A DNA stretch of 64,000 nt, from contig JAYGEX010000018.1 in NCBI GenBank assembly GCA_046582185.1, forward strand, positions 160,068 to 224,067. Reading direction: 5' to 3'. The notes under the pieces were generated by a model that made no database searches, was not told the origin of the DNA, and saw only the letters and a program-made list of their open reading frames with translations. Shown here piece after piece: positions 17,499 to 26,336 of this stretch (its first letter is position 1; every line of letters begins with the position of its first letter). Source of the DNA: GCA-002726655 sp046582185. Lineage in GTDB: Bacteria; Pseudomonadota; Gammaproteobacteria; Pseudomonadales; Azotimanducaceae. Both the position numbers and the translations under genes were made by a program.

Positions 17499-19004
17499 AT
17501 GACTAACCTATACGACTTATATCAGGACCGATTCCAATCTGGTACAGATTTTATTCTCTCACCCGATAACAAAGTGCTCGCCAGTTATGAGGATCTGGAT
17601 TGCAAGAGTGCGCAATATGCGAATTGCTTAATTGATCTTGGCCTCAGCAGAGGTGACAGGGTGATAGTTCAAGTGGAAAAAACAATCGAATGCCTCTACT
17701 TGTATTTTGCTTGCCTTCGCGCAGGATTGATTTATTTACCCCTTAACACCGCCTATCAAAAACACGAGTTCGAGTACTTTATTAACGATGCTACACCCGA
17801 GCTGATTATTTGCTCACCAGACAACGAAGAACTCTACAAGTCTTTGTCTACCGGTAAAAGTACCAGTAAAATCTTTACCCTGGATGAAAGCAGTACAGGG
17901 TCGCTAAGCAAAAATTGCGAAGGCTTGCCAACGCTATTCCAGAGCGCTCAATGTGATGCCTCAGACATCGCAGCAATCCTCTATACATCTGGAACTACCG
18001 GTCGTCCCAAAGGCGCGATGATCAGCCATGGTAATCTGATTGAAAACAGCCTGGCATTACACAAGGCGTGGGGATGGGTCCCAGGCGACATTATGTTGCA
18101 TGCACTTCCTATCTTTCACATCCATGGATTGTTCGTCGCAACCCATTTGGCGGTTCTAAATGCTAGTCCTATCATTTTCCTCAAAAACTTTGCCGCTGAC
18201 GAAGTGATTCGACTCCTGCCTTCAGCGACGGTTTACATGGGCGTACCAACAAACTACACAAGGTTGCTCGCAAATTCCGACCTCAATCAGGCCGCCTGCC
18301 AAAATATGAGACTGTTTACCGCCGGATCGGCACCCTTATTGCCCCAGACTTTTGCAGAATTTGAATCCAGGACCGGGCACACAATTGTTGAGCGTTATGG
18401 CATGACCGAGACTGGTATGAATACCAGCAATCCCCTCGAGGGCATCAGAAAAGCTGGCACTGTCGGCCCGCCATTGCCAGATGTAAGCTGTAAGGTCGTA
18501 GACAATAAGGGCACAGAAGTAGGAACAGGCAAAACCGGTAATCTTCTGGTGAAGGGAGGCAACGTATTTAAAGGTTACTGGCAGATGCCTGAGAAGACGA
18601 AAGAAGAATTTACGGAAGATGGCTATTTCAAAACCGGCGACCTAGCAAGCTGCGACGAAGATGGCTACATATCAATCGTTGGTCGAAATAAAGACATGAT
18701 CATCACTGGCGGGCTCAATGTCTATCCGAGGGAAATTGAAGAGTGTATCGATAAGCTGGATGGCGTTCAGGAATCAGCCGTCATTGGGTTGTCTGATGAC
18801 GATTTCGGTGAAGCCGTGACCGCTATTGTCGTTCTAACGAAGGACTCGAATCTTGATGCTCAATCAATTACAGCTTATTTGAAAGACACCGTGGCAAACT
18901 TCAAGGTAGCAAGGAAGGTGTACTTCCTCGACGAGTTACCCAGAAATACCATGGGCAAAGTGCAGAAGAATCTTCTTAGGGAAATGTACAAGCCTGAGCC
19001 CTAG
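17499..19004 (+). CDS. matB: Malonyl-CoA synthetase / AMP-forming acyl-CoA ligase
   Basis: A 501-aa ANL-superfamily enzyme that adenylates a carboxylate and transfers it to CoA. The P-loop YTSGTTGRPKG is at 162-172, the A5 motif ERYGMTETGMN near 297-307, the hinge GRNKDMIITGGLNVYPREIE in the C-terminal third and the catalytic lysine in PRNTMGKVQKNLL. The combination LPIFHIHGLFVA, LFTAGSAPL and RYGMTET is close to MatB malonate-CoA ligases, which feed malonyl-CoA to fatty-acid synthesis. No malonate decarboxylase or transporter is adjacent, so another short acid is possible. The AMP-ligase function is sure, the malonate assignment fairly likely. Confidence 0.8.
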   Translation: MTNLYDLYQDRFQSGTDFILSPDNKVLASYEDLDCKSAQYANCLIDLGLSRGDRVIVQVEKTIECLYLYFACLRAGLIYLPLNTAYQKHEFEYFINDATPELIICSPDNEELYKSLSTGKSTSKIFTLDESSTGSLSKNCEGLPTLFQSAQCDASDIAAILYTSGTTGRPKGAMISHGNLIENSLALHKAWGWVPGDIMLHALPIFHIHGLFVATHLAVLNASPIIFLKNFAADEVIRLLPSATVYMGVPTNYTRLLANSDLNQAACQNMRLFTAGSAPLLPQTFAEFESRTGHTIVERYGMTETGMNTSNPLEGIRKAGTVGPPLPDVSCKVVDNKGTEVGTGKTGNLLVKGGNVFKGYWQMPEKTKEEFTEDGYFKTGDLASCDEDGYISIVGRNKDMIITGGLNVYPREIEECIDKLDGVQESAVIGLSDDDFGEAVTAIVVLTKDSNLDAQSITAYLKDTVANFKVARKVYFLDELPRNTMGKVQKNLLREMYKPEP

Positions 19005-19056
19005 CTCCGCAACATCTACCTCCGTGAACATCTTATGAAATGTTCTTAACCAGAGC

Positions 19057-19084
19057 TTGTCGCGTGTTAACATGCGCGCATAAT
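19057..19084 (+). promoter_or_regulatory. Candidate promoter for purN
   Basis: TTGTCG (19057-19062), 16-bp spacer, CATAAT (19079-19084), 43 bp before the GTG start. Just upstream GAACAT (19026-19031) and ATGTTC (19040-19045) form an inverted repeat that could be a weak end for matB or an operator. Confidence 0.35.
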
Positions 19085-19127
19085 TTTCAACCATTTCGAT
19101 AGCGGAATCGCCCGGGAGGCAATCCCA

Positions 19128-19727
19128 GTGCTTAACGACATTAGTTCTCGAAATGTCTACAATCTCGGCGTCCTGGTATCGCACAATGGTTCAAATTTTC
19201 AGGCGATTATTGACGCATGCAAATCGAAGGTAATTAACGCCACTGTTGCCCTGGCGATTAGTAACAACAGCAAATCCCATGGCTTGGTTCGTGCCCGTTC
19301 AGAAAATATTCCAGCCTTACATCTTTCCAGTAAAACTCATCCGCAAACACTTGACGATGCAATCCTCTCCGCACTGGAAGACCACGACATAGATCTTGTT
19401 GTAACTGCCGGTTACATGAAGAAGCTAGGCCCTAAAACCCTGAAACGCTATAGGGGTAAGATCATAAACATTCACCCGGCTCTTCTGCCGAAGTACGGCG
19501 GGACCGGGATGTACGGGCTAAACGTACACAAGGCAGTTCTGGCATCCCGGGACAAAGAGACAGGTATTACTGTTCACTATGTTGACGGTAGCTACGACAC
19601 GGGCGAAATCATTTCTCAAACCACGGTCAAAGTGATTAGCGGCGATACGCCGGAAACCCTGGCTGCGCGAGTTATAATAGAAGAACACAAGTTGCTTGTT
19701 CATACCCTCAAATCGATTACAGGATAG
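19128..19727 (+). CDS. purN: Phosphoribosylglycinamide formyltransferase
   Basis: Transfers the formyl group of 10-formyl-THF to GAR in purine synthesis. At 199 aa it has the normal PurN length. Visible motifs: LVSHNGSNFQAIIDAC (substrate phosphate loop), VVTAGYMKKLGPKTL, the catalytic block IINIHPALLPKYGGTGMYG with the key Asn-His, and ETGITVHYVDGSYDTGEII with the catalytic aspartate. The GTG start at 19128 is supported by GGGAGG 8 bp upstream. purM, often adjacent to purN, is not here. It draws on the same 10-formyl-THF pool that the MTD1-like/FchA pair at 8543-10080 would make. Confidence 0.94.
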   Translation: MLNDISSRNVYNLGVLVSHNGSNFQAIIDACKSKVINATVALAISNNSKSHGLVRARSENIPALHLSSKTHPQTLDDAILSALEDHDIDLVVTAGYMKKLGPKTLKRYRGKIINIHPALLPKYGGTGMYGLNVHKAVLASRDKETGITVHYVDGSYDTGEIISQTTVKVISGDTPETLAARVIIEEHKLLVHTLKSITG

Positions 19728-19853
19728 CTGGTTCTTATCATAATTCTAGGCTCGCCAGTGCTAGTTCCTTTACAGGCTATTAATTTGCCTTTCTAACAAG
19801 AATTCGGTTCTGCATATTTTTTAATTCACACATTTACTGGACAGAAACTAACT

Positions 19854-20894
19854 ATGAAATCGCCAAACAGTAATACCTCCAGACCACGCGATGCCCGCGC
19901 ACCTATTGCGCTAATGACTTGTGAGTCCGGGCGACATCTGGCTGAATCGGTGGCTGGCCATATGGGCAGGGAATTGGTGCCAACAGTTGAGACCTGGTTC
20001 GCCTGTGGCGAGGGCAAGATCGAAATTCAAGCTAATGTCCGCGGACACGACCTGTACATTTTTCAGTCGCCAGTTGGAAAGCAGGATGATCTTTCCGTCT
20101 ATGATAGATTCATCATGCTTCTGCACGCAGTTGAAGCCGCAGCACTATCAGACGCACAATATATCACCGTAATAATCCCTTACTACCCAGGCGCTCGTCA
20201 GGACAAAAGGAAGGGGCGCACCAGGGAAGGGATCAGCGCAGGACTGTTTGCCCGTATGTTGCAAAGCGCCGGCGCTGACCGGGTTGTTACAACCGAGATA
20301 CACAACGATGCCATTGCCGGCATGTTCAACCCTACGATGACGCATCTTGAAAACGTATTTCTAACCAAGCGATTCTCACACTGGTTAAAGTCGAAGGGAC
20401 TTGTTGGTGATGTAGTCGTATCACCTGACGTTGGTTATCTGGAACGCGCACGAACATATGCGGAAGAGCTATCGGCAGATTTAGCCGCCTTGTCCAAGGA
20501 GCGGGATTACTCACAACCAAACCAGGTTCTTCGTTCCACTCTCATCGGCAACGTTGATGGACGCAATGTCCTCATGGTAGACGACATTATAGATACCGCT
20601 GGATCAGTCGTTGCCGCGATCGAAGAGCTCAAAAAGCACGGCGCCAAAGACATAGTTATGGCATGCGTGCACCCAATATTATCCGGCCCCGCCTGGGAAA
20701 GACTCACTGCTGTCAAAGATAGATCTCTTGAGGAAGGCTGGAACTTTCAAATAGTAGGGACCAGCTCTGTACGTCATCAGAATACGCCTGAGTGGTACCA
20801 CTCATACCGGATCGAAAAATTACTAGCGGCCATTTTGGAAAAGATCAATTCCAGAGGCAGCGTGACCGGCGTTCAGAATTCGCCTGATCAATAG
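19854..20894 (+). CDS. prs: Ribose-phosphate pyrophosphokinase (PRPP synthetase)
   Basis: Makes PRPP from ribose-5-phosphate and ATP for purine, pyrimidine, His and Trp synthesis. The PRPP-binding motif is VLMVDDIIDTAGS; other blocks are YYPGARQDKRKGRTREG (ATP/flexible-loop region), RVVTTEIHND and VVSPDVGYLERA. At 346 aa it is longer than the usual 310-320, with a divergent N-terminus, so it may be a class different from E. coli Prs. It follows purN by 126 bp in the same direction, consistent with a nucleotide-synthesis role. Confidence 0.88.
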   Translation: MKSPNSNTSRPRDARAPIALMTCESGRHLAESVAGHMGRELVPTVETWFACGEGKIEIQANVRGHDLYIFQSPVGKQDDLSVYDRFIMLLHAVEAAALSDAQYITVIIPYYPGARQDKRKGRTREGISAGLFARMLQSAGADRVVTTEIHNDAIAGMFNPTMTHLENVFLTKRFSHWLKSKGLVGDVVVSPDVGYLERARTYAEELSADLAALSKERDYSQPNQVLRSTLIGNVDGRNVLMVDDIIDTAGSVVAAIEELKKHGAKDIVMACVHPILSGPAWERLTAVKDRSLEEGWNFQIVGTSSVRHQNTPEWYHSYRIEKLLAAILEKINSRGSVTGVQNSPDQ

Positions 20895-20921
20895 GGCTGG
20901 TGAGGCTGTTTATATAGAGCA

Positions 20922-20959
20922 GCTGAGGGCTCCTTATTCAGAACCGCTGAGGGCTCCTT
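20922..20959 (+). repeat. Two direct repeats upstream of the ileS leader
   Basis: GCTGAGGGCTCCTT occurs at 20922-20935 and again at 20946-20959, a 24-bp period, between prs and the ileS leader ORF. The second copy runs into TTGACA (20958-20963). It could be a tandem operator, or the GAGGG of the second copy could serve as a ribosome-binding site for a ten-codon ORF starting at 20963. Confidence 0.8.
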
Positions 20960-20991
20960 GACATGGAACAAGATAGGTCTATCCTTGTGGC

Positions 20992-21054
20992 ATGAAATTT
21001 CACGACAAGAACGCGATTATAATTAGCATTATTCACTACCCCTTGGTGGGTTAA
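20992..21054 (+). CDS. Isoleucine-rich leader peptide of an ileS attenuator
   Basis: ATG at 20992 to TAA at 21052-21054 encodes 20 residues. The middle reads ATT ATA ATT AGC ATT ATT, giving IIISII: five isoleucine codons out of six at 21016-21033. A ribosome starved of Ile-tRNA would stall here. The last codons (TTG GTG GGT TAA) contain GGTGGGTT, complementary to the 5' arm of the following terminator, so stalling upstream leaves that segment free. No strong Shine-Dalgarno precedes the ATG, but a ten-codon ORF (20963-20995) with GAGGG upstream ends in an ATGA overlap with this start, which would couple translation. TTGACA (20958) and TATCCT (20980) could form a promoter, but then the transcript would be nearly leaderless. 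Confidence 0.8.
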   Translation: MKFHDKNAIIISIIHYPLVG

Positions 21055-21106
21055 TGCTTGGTCGCCAAGTCATTAAAAACCCGCCACCACCGGCGGGTTT
21101 TTTTTT
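21045..21106 (+). terminator. Attenuator: antiterminator segment plus intrinsic terminator before ileS
   Basis: Terminator arms AACCCGCC (21078-21085) and GGCGGGTT (21092-21099), extended by A/T pairs, six-base loop and nine T residues (21098-21106). GGTGGGTT at 21045-21052, inside the end of the leader ORF, can pair with AACCCGCC over eight positions (one G-U), giving a mutually exclusive antiterminator. A small hairpin CTTGG/CCAAG (21057-21061/21065-21069) lies between. ileS starts 45 bp after the T run. This is the arrangement of classical ribosome-mediated attenuation. Confidence 0.82.
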
Positions 21107-21150
21107 ACAAAAAATATGATCTAGGCAAGTTTTAACATTGGACAGCAATT

Positions 21151-24100
21151 GTGACGAATAGTACGAACCCTGGAAGCGATAACTTTTCATTTCTCGATGC
21201 AGAGCATGAGAATCTGAAATTTTGGAAAGATGCAGGGATTTTCCAAAAATCCCTGCAGCAGACTGAAAATTCTGCTCCCTATATATTCTATGACGGACCG
21301 CCTTTTGCCACAGGTCTGCCTCACCACGGACATCTGGTCGCCTCAACAATTAAAGATGTTGTACCCCGATATTTCACGATGAAGGGCTATCACGTGCAGC
21401 GGCGATTTGGCTGGGATTGCCATGGGCTTCCCATCGAGCACGAAATAGACAAGAAGCTTGGCATGTCATCAAAGGAGGCCGTCGAAAAGCTTGGCATCAA
21501 AGGTTACAACGACGAGTGCCGTGGCATCGTGCAGCGATTCACCTCCGAATGGGAAAAGACAATTACCAGGATCGGTCGTTGGGTGGACTTCGAAAATGAT
21601 TACAAAACGATGGACCCCTGGTACATGGAGTCAGTTTGGTGGGTCGTAAAACAACTATGGGAAAAAGACCTGATCTATCGTGGAATAAAAGTCGTTCCCT
21701 TCTCCACTGCATTGAGCACTGTCCTCTCGAATTTCGAAGCCACATCAAATTACCAGGACGTTCAAGACCCTGCCGTTACCATCCTGTTTAAATTGAATGA
21801 CGAAGACAATACTTACATCGCGGCATGGACGACCACACCCTGGACACTGCCCTCTAACCTTGCCCTGTGCGTCGGTGCCGACATTGACTATGTGAAGGTA
21901 TACGACAAGGACATTGATAAATACATCATTCTTGCCGAGGCACGCCTCGAGGCCGTAGGTAAAGGGAAAAATCTTGAGGTCGTTAACAAGTTCAAGGGTA
22001 CAACGCTCCTCGGTAAAGAATATGAACCACTCTTTCCCTATTTTCAGGATCAGAAGCAGGAAGGTGCCTTTTGTATCTTGACCGATGACTACGTCACAAC
22101 AGATAGCGGCACTGGCATTGTTCACCAGGCCCCCGCCTTCGGTGAAGATGATTATCGTGTACTAAAGAATGCAAATATCACGGCAATGGTTTGCCCCGTC
22201 GACATGCAGGGAAAGTTCACTGATGAAGTATCAGACTTCAAGGGCATGCATGTAAAGGATGCAGACAAAGCCATCATTCGCCATCTGAAAGACCAGGGTA
22301 GTTTGTATATTCACGAAGTGATATCACACAGCTATCCCTTCTGCCCAAGATCCAATACTCCTATCATCTATCGCACCATCGATTCGTGGTACGTAAGCGT
22401 TGAGCCTATGCGAGAAGAACTAATCAAAGCCAACGATGAGATTAATTGGGTGCCTGCTCACTTAAAGGCTGGACGCATGGGCAACTGGCTGGAAGGTGCT
22501 ATCGACTGGGCTATCTCCCGGAACCGCTACTGGGGCACGCCCTTGCCTATCTGGATAAACGATGTAACAGGCAATCGAATCTGCATCGGATCTCGCAAGG
22601 AACTTACCGAATATACAGGGGAATTAGTAGACGACATCCACCGCGAAAATGTCGACCATCTAACGTTTACCATCGATGGCGAAGAAGGTACTTATCGCCG
22701 CATAGAGGAAGTCCTGGATTGCTGGTTCGAATCAGGCTCAATGCCGTACGCACAACTGCATTACCCATTTGAAAACCAGGAACTCTTTGAACAGGGATTC
22801 CCCGCAGAATTCATAGCCGAAGGCCTGGATCAAACCCGCGGCTGGTTCTATACACTGATCGTGCTAGGGGTCGCGCTTTACGGTAAAAACCCGTTTAAGA
22901 ACGTGATCGTCAATGGTCTCGTGATGGCAGAAGATGGCAAGAAGATGTCGAAGAGTCTTCGCAATTACACACCCCCAGACGACTTGATGGAAAGCTATGG
23001 CGCGGACGCACTTCGCCTGTATCTGATTAATTCAGGTCTGGTTCGTGCAGAGGAGCAACGCTTTAGCGATTCTGGCGTTAAAGATATGGTCAGACGCGCG
23101 CTGCTGCCCTGGCTGAACGCATTCAAATTTCTGAATACATATGCACGTATCGATAACTGGAGCCCGGATCCCGCACAGCCGGAATCAGACAATATTATGG
23201 ATCAATGGATCCTGTCCCGATCACAATCGTTAAAGGCCAATATCTCAACCGAGATGGAGAACTACCATCTATTTAATGTCGTGCCTGCACTATTTGATTT
23301 TATAGAAGACCTGACCAATTGGTATATTCGGCTTAATCGATCAAGGTTTTGGGTTGAAGGATCAAACCAGGATAAGTTCAACGCCTATTCAACACTTTAT
23401 ACAGCGATCTACGAATTAAGTGTGAGCATGGCGCCATTTGCACCTTTCCTGGCAGAGAGTATCTACCAGCAATTACGCAGCTTTGGAAATACCGAGCTTC
23501 CTGAGTCAGTTCATCTCTGCACATACCCGGAGGCAGACGAACATCGGATCAAGCCACTGCTTGAACAGGCTGTTACACGCATGCAGCACATCATCTTGTT
23601 AGGCCGGCAGAAGCGTAACCAGGAGAAGGTTAAAACAAAGTTCCCCTTGTCCCGGCTAACAGTAATCCATAAGGATCAAACACTCCTCAATGAAATTGCC
23701 AGGCTCGGCGATTACCTTAAGACTGAACTCAACGTTAAGTCGCTGGAGTATTCAAGTGAGGAAAGTAAATTCATCACCCTTTACAGCAAGCCAAACTCTC
23801 CTGTACTCGGCAAAAGATTTGGCAAGCGTTTCAGGGACATCAAGGCGGGCATAGAAGCACTCACATCAGACGAGATTAATAAACTGCAGCAGAACGGTGA
23901 AATCACCATCGATGGCGAAAAATTTGTCAGTGACGATATTCTTGTATTCCGGGAAGCCAAAGAAGGGACCAACGCCCTATCTGATCGCTATGTTTCTATC
24001 GATCTAGATTGCACACTGAACGAGCAACTTATTCGGGAAGGTCTCGCAAGGGAGGTCATTAGCCGGATTCAAAAATCCAGAAAGGATAATGGATTTAATG

Positions 24101-24285
24101 TCGTTGACAGAGTTAAGGTCACCGTTAATGCTTCCACCGAACTGCTTAGTGCAATTGTCGAGCACGAAGCCCATATCAAGCAAGAGACGCTGGCCTCAGA
24201 CCTGGAATACGCTGATTCACAGCAAGAGCTCAGCTTCGATATTGATGAGCACAATCTCAGCATTTCCTTGAAGCTCAGCGATTAG
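21151..24285 (+). CDS. ileS: Isoleucyl-tRNA synthetase, eukaryote-like IleRS2 type
   Basis: Charges tRNA-Ile in the cytoplasm. The 1044-aa class I enzyme has the HIGH motif as HHGH (58-61, in ATGLPHHGHL) and KMSKS at 598-602, plus the editing-domain sequence TTPWTLPSNLALCV. The context of KMSKS (KMSKSLRNYTPP, then YGADALRLYLINSGLVRAE and a long C-terminal domain without zinc-binding Cys clusters) matches the IleRS2 branch shared with eukaryotic cytosolic enzymes, unlike E. coli IleRS1 (about 940 aa). IleRS2 enzymes are generally mupirocin-tolerant. The GTG start follows a GGACAG site. Expression is predicted to be controlled by the isoleucine leader attenuator upstream. Confidence 0.95.
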   Translation: MTNSTNPGSDNFSFLDAEHENLKFWKDAGIFQKSLQQTENSAPYIFYDGPPFATGLPHHGHLVASTIKDVVPRYFTMKGYHVQRRFGWDCHGLPIEHEIDKKLGMSSKEAVEKLGIKGYNDECRGIVQRFTSEWEKTITRIGRWVDFENDYKTMDPWYMESVWWVVKQLWEKDLIYRGIKVVPFSTALSTVLSNFEATSNYQDVQDPAVTILFKLNDEDNTYIAAWTTTPWTLPSNLALCVGADIDYVKVYDKDIDKYIILAEARLEAVGKGKNLEVVNKFKGTTLLGKEYEPLFPYFQDQKQEGAFCILTDDYVTTDSGTGIVHQAPAFGEDDYRVLKNANITAMVCPVDMQGKFTDEVSDFKGMHVKDADKAIIRHLKDQGSLYIHEVISHSYPFCPRSNTPIIYRTIDSWYVSVEPMREELIKANDEINWVPAHLKAGRMGNWLEGAIDWAISRNRYWGTPLPIWINDVTGNRICIGSRKELTEYTGELVDDIHRENVDHLTFTIDGEEGTYRRIEEVLDCWFESGSMPYAQLHYPFENQELFEQGFPAEFIAEGLDQTRGWFYTLIVLGVALYGKNPFKNVIVNGLVMAEDGKKMSKSLRNYTPPDDLMESYGADALRLYLINSGLVRAEEQRFSDSGVKDMVRRALLPWLNAFKFLNTYARIDNWSPDPAQPESDNIMDQWILSRSQSLKANISTEMENYHLFNVVPALFDFIEDLTNWYIRLNRSRFWVEGSNQDKFNAYSTLYTAIYELSVSMAPFAPFLAESIYQQLRSFGNTELPESVHLCTYPEADEHRIKPLLEQAVTRMQHIILLGRQKRNQEKVKTKFPLSRLTVIHKDQTLLNEIARLGDYLKTELNVKSLEYSSEESKFITLYSKPNSPVLGKRFGKRFRDIKAGIEALTSDEINKLQQNGEITIDGEKFVSDDILVFREAKEGTNALSDRYVSIDLDCTLNEQLIREGLAREVISRIQKSRKDNGFNVVDRVKVTVNASTELLSAIVEHEAHIKQETLASDLEYADSQQELSFDIDEHNLSISLKLSD

Positions 24286-24352
24286 GCCGAACAGACAGAT
24301 CTTAGCTATTGCATCATTGCCCCCGGACACGATGATTCTACCGCTTTGAGTC

Positions 24353-26251
24353 TCATCCAGAGGCGACAACGGCGGCATTGACCTGGCCAAGCAAGTCATC
24401 AACATTGAACGGTTTTTTAATAAAGTAGGCATCCGGGTCATTACGAATATTATTCACCACTTGCTCCTGATGATATCCACTTATCAAAATGACGGGAGTA
24501 AGCAGCCCCCGTGATCGGATTCGCTGGTAGACCTCAGTTCCAGACATTTTAGGCATGGTGCAGTCGAGTACAAAGAGGGAGAATTTGCCGCCCTCTTTGT
24601 CGATCTTAAAGGCAGCCTCTTCATCATCTTCGGCAACTGATACTTCGAATCCATCACTAACAAGTATGGATGAAATCAAACTGCGAATTCTGGAATCATC
24701 ATCGGCGAGCAGAACTTTCCCCTTATTTATAACGTTAGGCATATTCGATCTCGGCACCGCACTCTCTCGATCGGATGACTTGTGTGACAATGCAGGGGTT
24801 GGGAAGTAGGCGGTGAACATCGTGTCCTCTTCTTTATTTGCGGTAACCTGAATAAAGCCACGATGTTGCCTCACGATACCGGCGAGTGAAGATAAACCAA
24901 GGCTATTTCGAGCGGCCTTGTCCGAAAACTTAACGTCCAGATGTAGGGGGTCAAATATCCTTTCAATTTGCCTCGGATCGATGCCGCCGCCTGAATCCTC
25001 TATACATACGTAGACGTACGAGCCGGTTGGTAGATTTTTTGTGAAGAAACACTTGTCCAGGAAATTCTGATCTGCTTCTACGGCGCCGGTGGATATTTCG
25101 ATTTGCCCGGTGGTTTTGCCCATACCATTAATCCCATTGGCGACAAGATTGACAAACACCTGCCCCAGCTGAGCTTGATCCCCGCTGATCACGGGCAGAT
25201 CTCTGGCCATCTTTTGCACCACTCGAATCTTCCTGGGCACTATGGAATTGATGAAGCTCCACATGCTCTCAACTAAGGCCGACATATCTATTGGCCCGTA
25301 AACACCCAACTCCTTGCCTGTATAGAGCAACATTTGCGAGGTAAGATCCACTGCTTGCCGCGCACCAGACATAACCATATAGAGATCTTTGCGCACATCA
25401 CTATCGGCAGGAAGCTTTCTCATCGCCAGATTCGCGTAACCCATGATACTGGTTAGCATATTATTAAAATCATGGGCAATGTCGCCTGCCATAACGCCGA
25501 CTTCTTCAAACTTCTGAGCCTGGGCGAATTGTTGTTCAAGCCGCCTGTTCTCTAATTTATATTCTTTGAGCCGAACATCCTGACTTACCAAACTTCGAGA
25601 CATCCACTCCGAGGAAACCATGACCAATACGGCACCAATCATCAGCAATACGACGGAGTCGTAAAAATAAGTGAGCATAAAAATAGTCGACTCTATTTCA
25701 ATAAAGGGAAGAGTCAGCTTCAAACCGACATGAACGACCAGAAGTCCTGCTAACCAGATAATACCGAGAGACTTTCCTTGTCGCCCCTCGACAAGCATGC
25801 CAACGCCCATCATAAATAGAACGACTTTGGGCAGTTCAGCGCCCAACCAGTGAACCAGGGTCAATTCGCCGGTAAAAGCGACGAGTATGCCTACACTCAG
25901 ATACCATGTGATGCTGCACAAAATTAGCATCATTGGCACCTTTCTGCCGACCATGACTGAAACGCAGGCAAGCATCAGCGCCGCGTAGATCATTCGACCC
26001 ATGCCTCCCAGAGCAAAGGCAAAATTTGGATCTTCCAGTAACACGCCAATGGAAGAAGCTACCTGGCTCGCCATTTCTACCGCCATGGCTGCGGTAGTAG
26101 TAGCCCAGGCTAATGAGTAATACCAGATTGAAAAAGAGAATGAAGCACAATGAGTAAAGTACTTCCGATGAATTGTATTCCATAAGGTCCAAGTATGCCG
26201 TGACCCATGAATTTTCCACTCCGACGCAGAAAACAGCAATGAGAGCCCCAT
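24353..26251 (-). CDS. Hybrid sensor histidine kinase with C-terminal receiver
   Basis: About 632 aa. Several transmembrane helices (residues roughly 60-215) precede a short linker, a HisKA-type dimerisation helix (GDIAHDFNNMLTSIMGYANL, phosphoacceptor His260), a HATPase domain (VNLVANGINGMGK, EDSGGGIDP, SLGLSSLAGIVRQHRG) and a receiver domain with acceptor Asp563 in LFVLDCTMPKM. NtrB-like H-box with DFNN is typical of hybrid kinases. The N-terminus is doubtful: in this frame residues 1-55 look unlike a membrane domain, while the overlapping frame from a GTG at 26219 gives a natural start (MENSWVTAYLDLMEYNSSE then a hydrophobic helix), suggesting a frameshift near 26095-26105. The stimulus is unknown and no partner regulator is adjacent. 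Confidence 0.85.
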   Translation of the reverse strand: MGLSLLFSASEWKIHGSRHTWTLWNTIHRKYFTHCASFSFSIWYYSLAWATTTAAMAVEMASQVASSIGVLLEDPNFAFALGGMGRMIYAALMLACVSVMVGRKVPMMLILCSITWYLSVGILVAFTGELTLVHWLGAELPKVVLFMMGVGMLVEGRQGKSLGIIWLAGLLVVHVGLKLTLPFIEIESTIFMLTYFYDSVVLLMIGAVLVMVSSEWMSRSLVSQDVRLKEYKLENRRLEQQFAQAQKFEEVGVMAGDIAHDFNNMLTSIMGYANLAMRKLPADSDVRKDLYMVMSGARQAVDLTSQMLLYTGKELGVYGPIDMSALVESMWSFINSIVPRKIRVVQKMARDLPVISGDQAQLGQVFVNLVANGINGMGKTTGQIEISTGAVEADQNFLDKCFFTKNLPTGSYVYVCIEDSGGGIDPRQIERIFDPLHLDVKFSDKAARNSLGLSSLAGIVRQHRGFIQVTANKEEDTMFTAYFPTPALSHKSSDRESAVPRSNMPNVINKGKVLLADDDSRIRSLISSILVSDGFEVSVAEDDEEAAFKIDKEGGKFSLFVLDCTMPKMSGTEVYQRIRSRGLLTPVILISGYHQEQVVNNIRNDPDAYFIKKPFNVDDLLGQVNAAVVASG

Positions 26252-26336
26252 ATTATCAAGGGAACCGGCATTCTTATCCTGCCAGTAATCTGTAATACTC
26301 GGAACATAAGGTAAAAGCTCTAAAGGCTAGATCGCT

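Noticed and set aside
20958..20985. TTGACA-N16-TATCCT as the sure ileS promoter
   Set aside because: Its predicted start would be about 20992, exactly at the leader ATG, leaving no ribosome site; kept only as one option.
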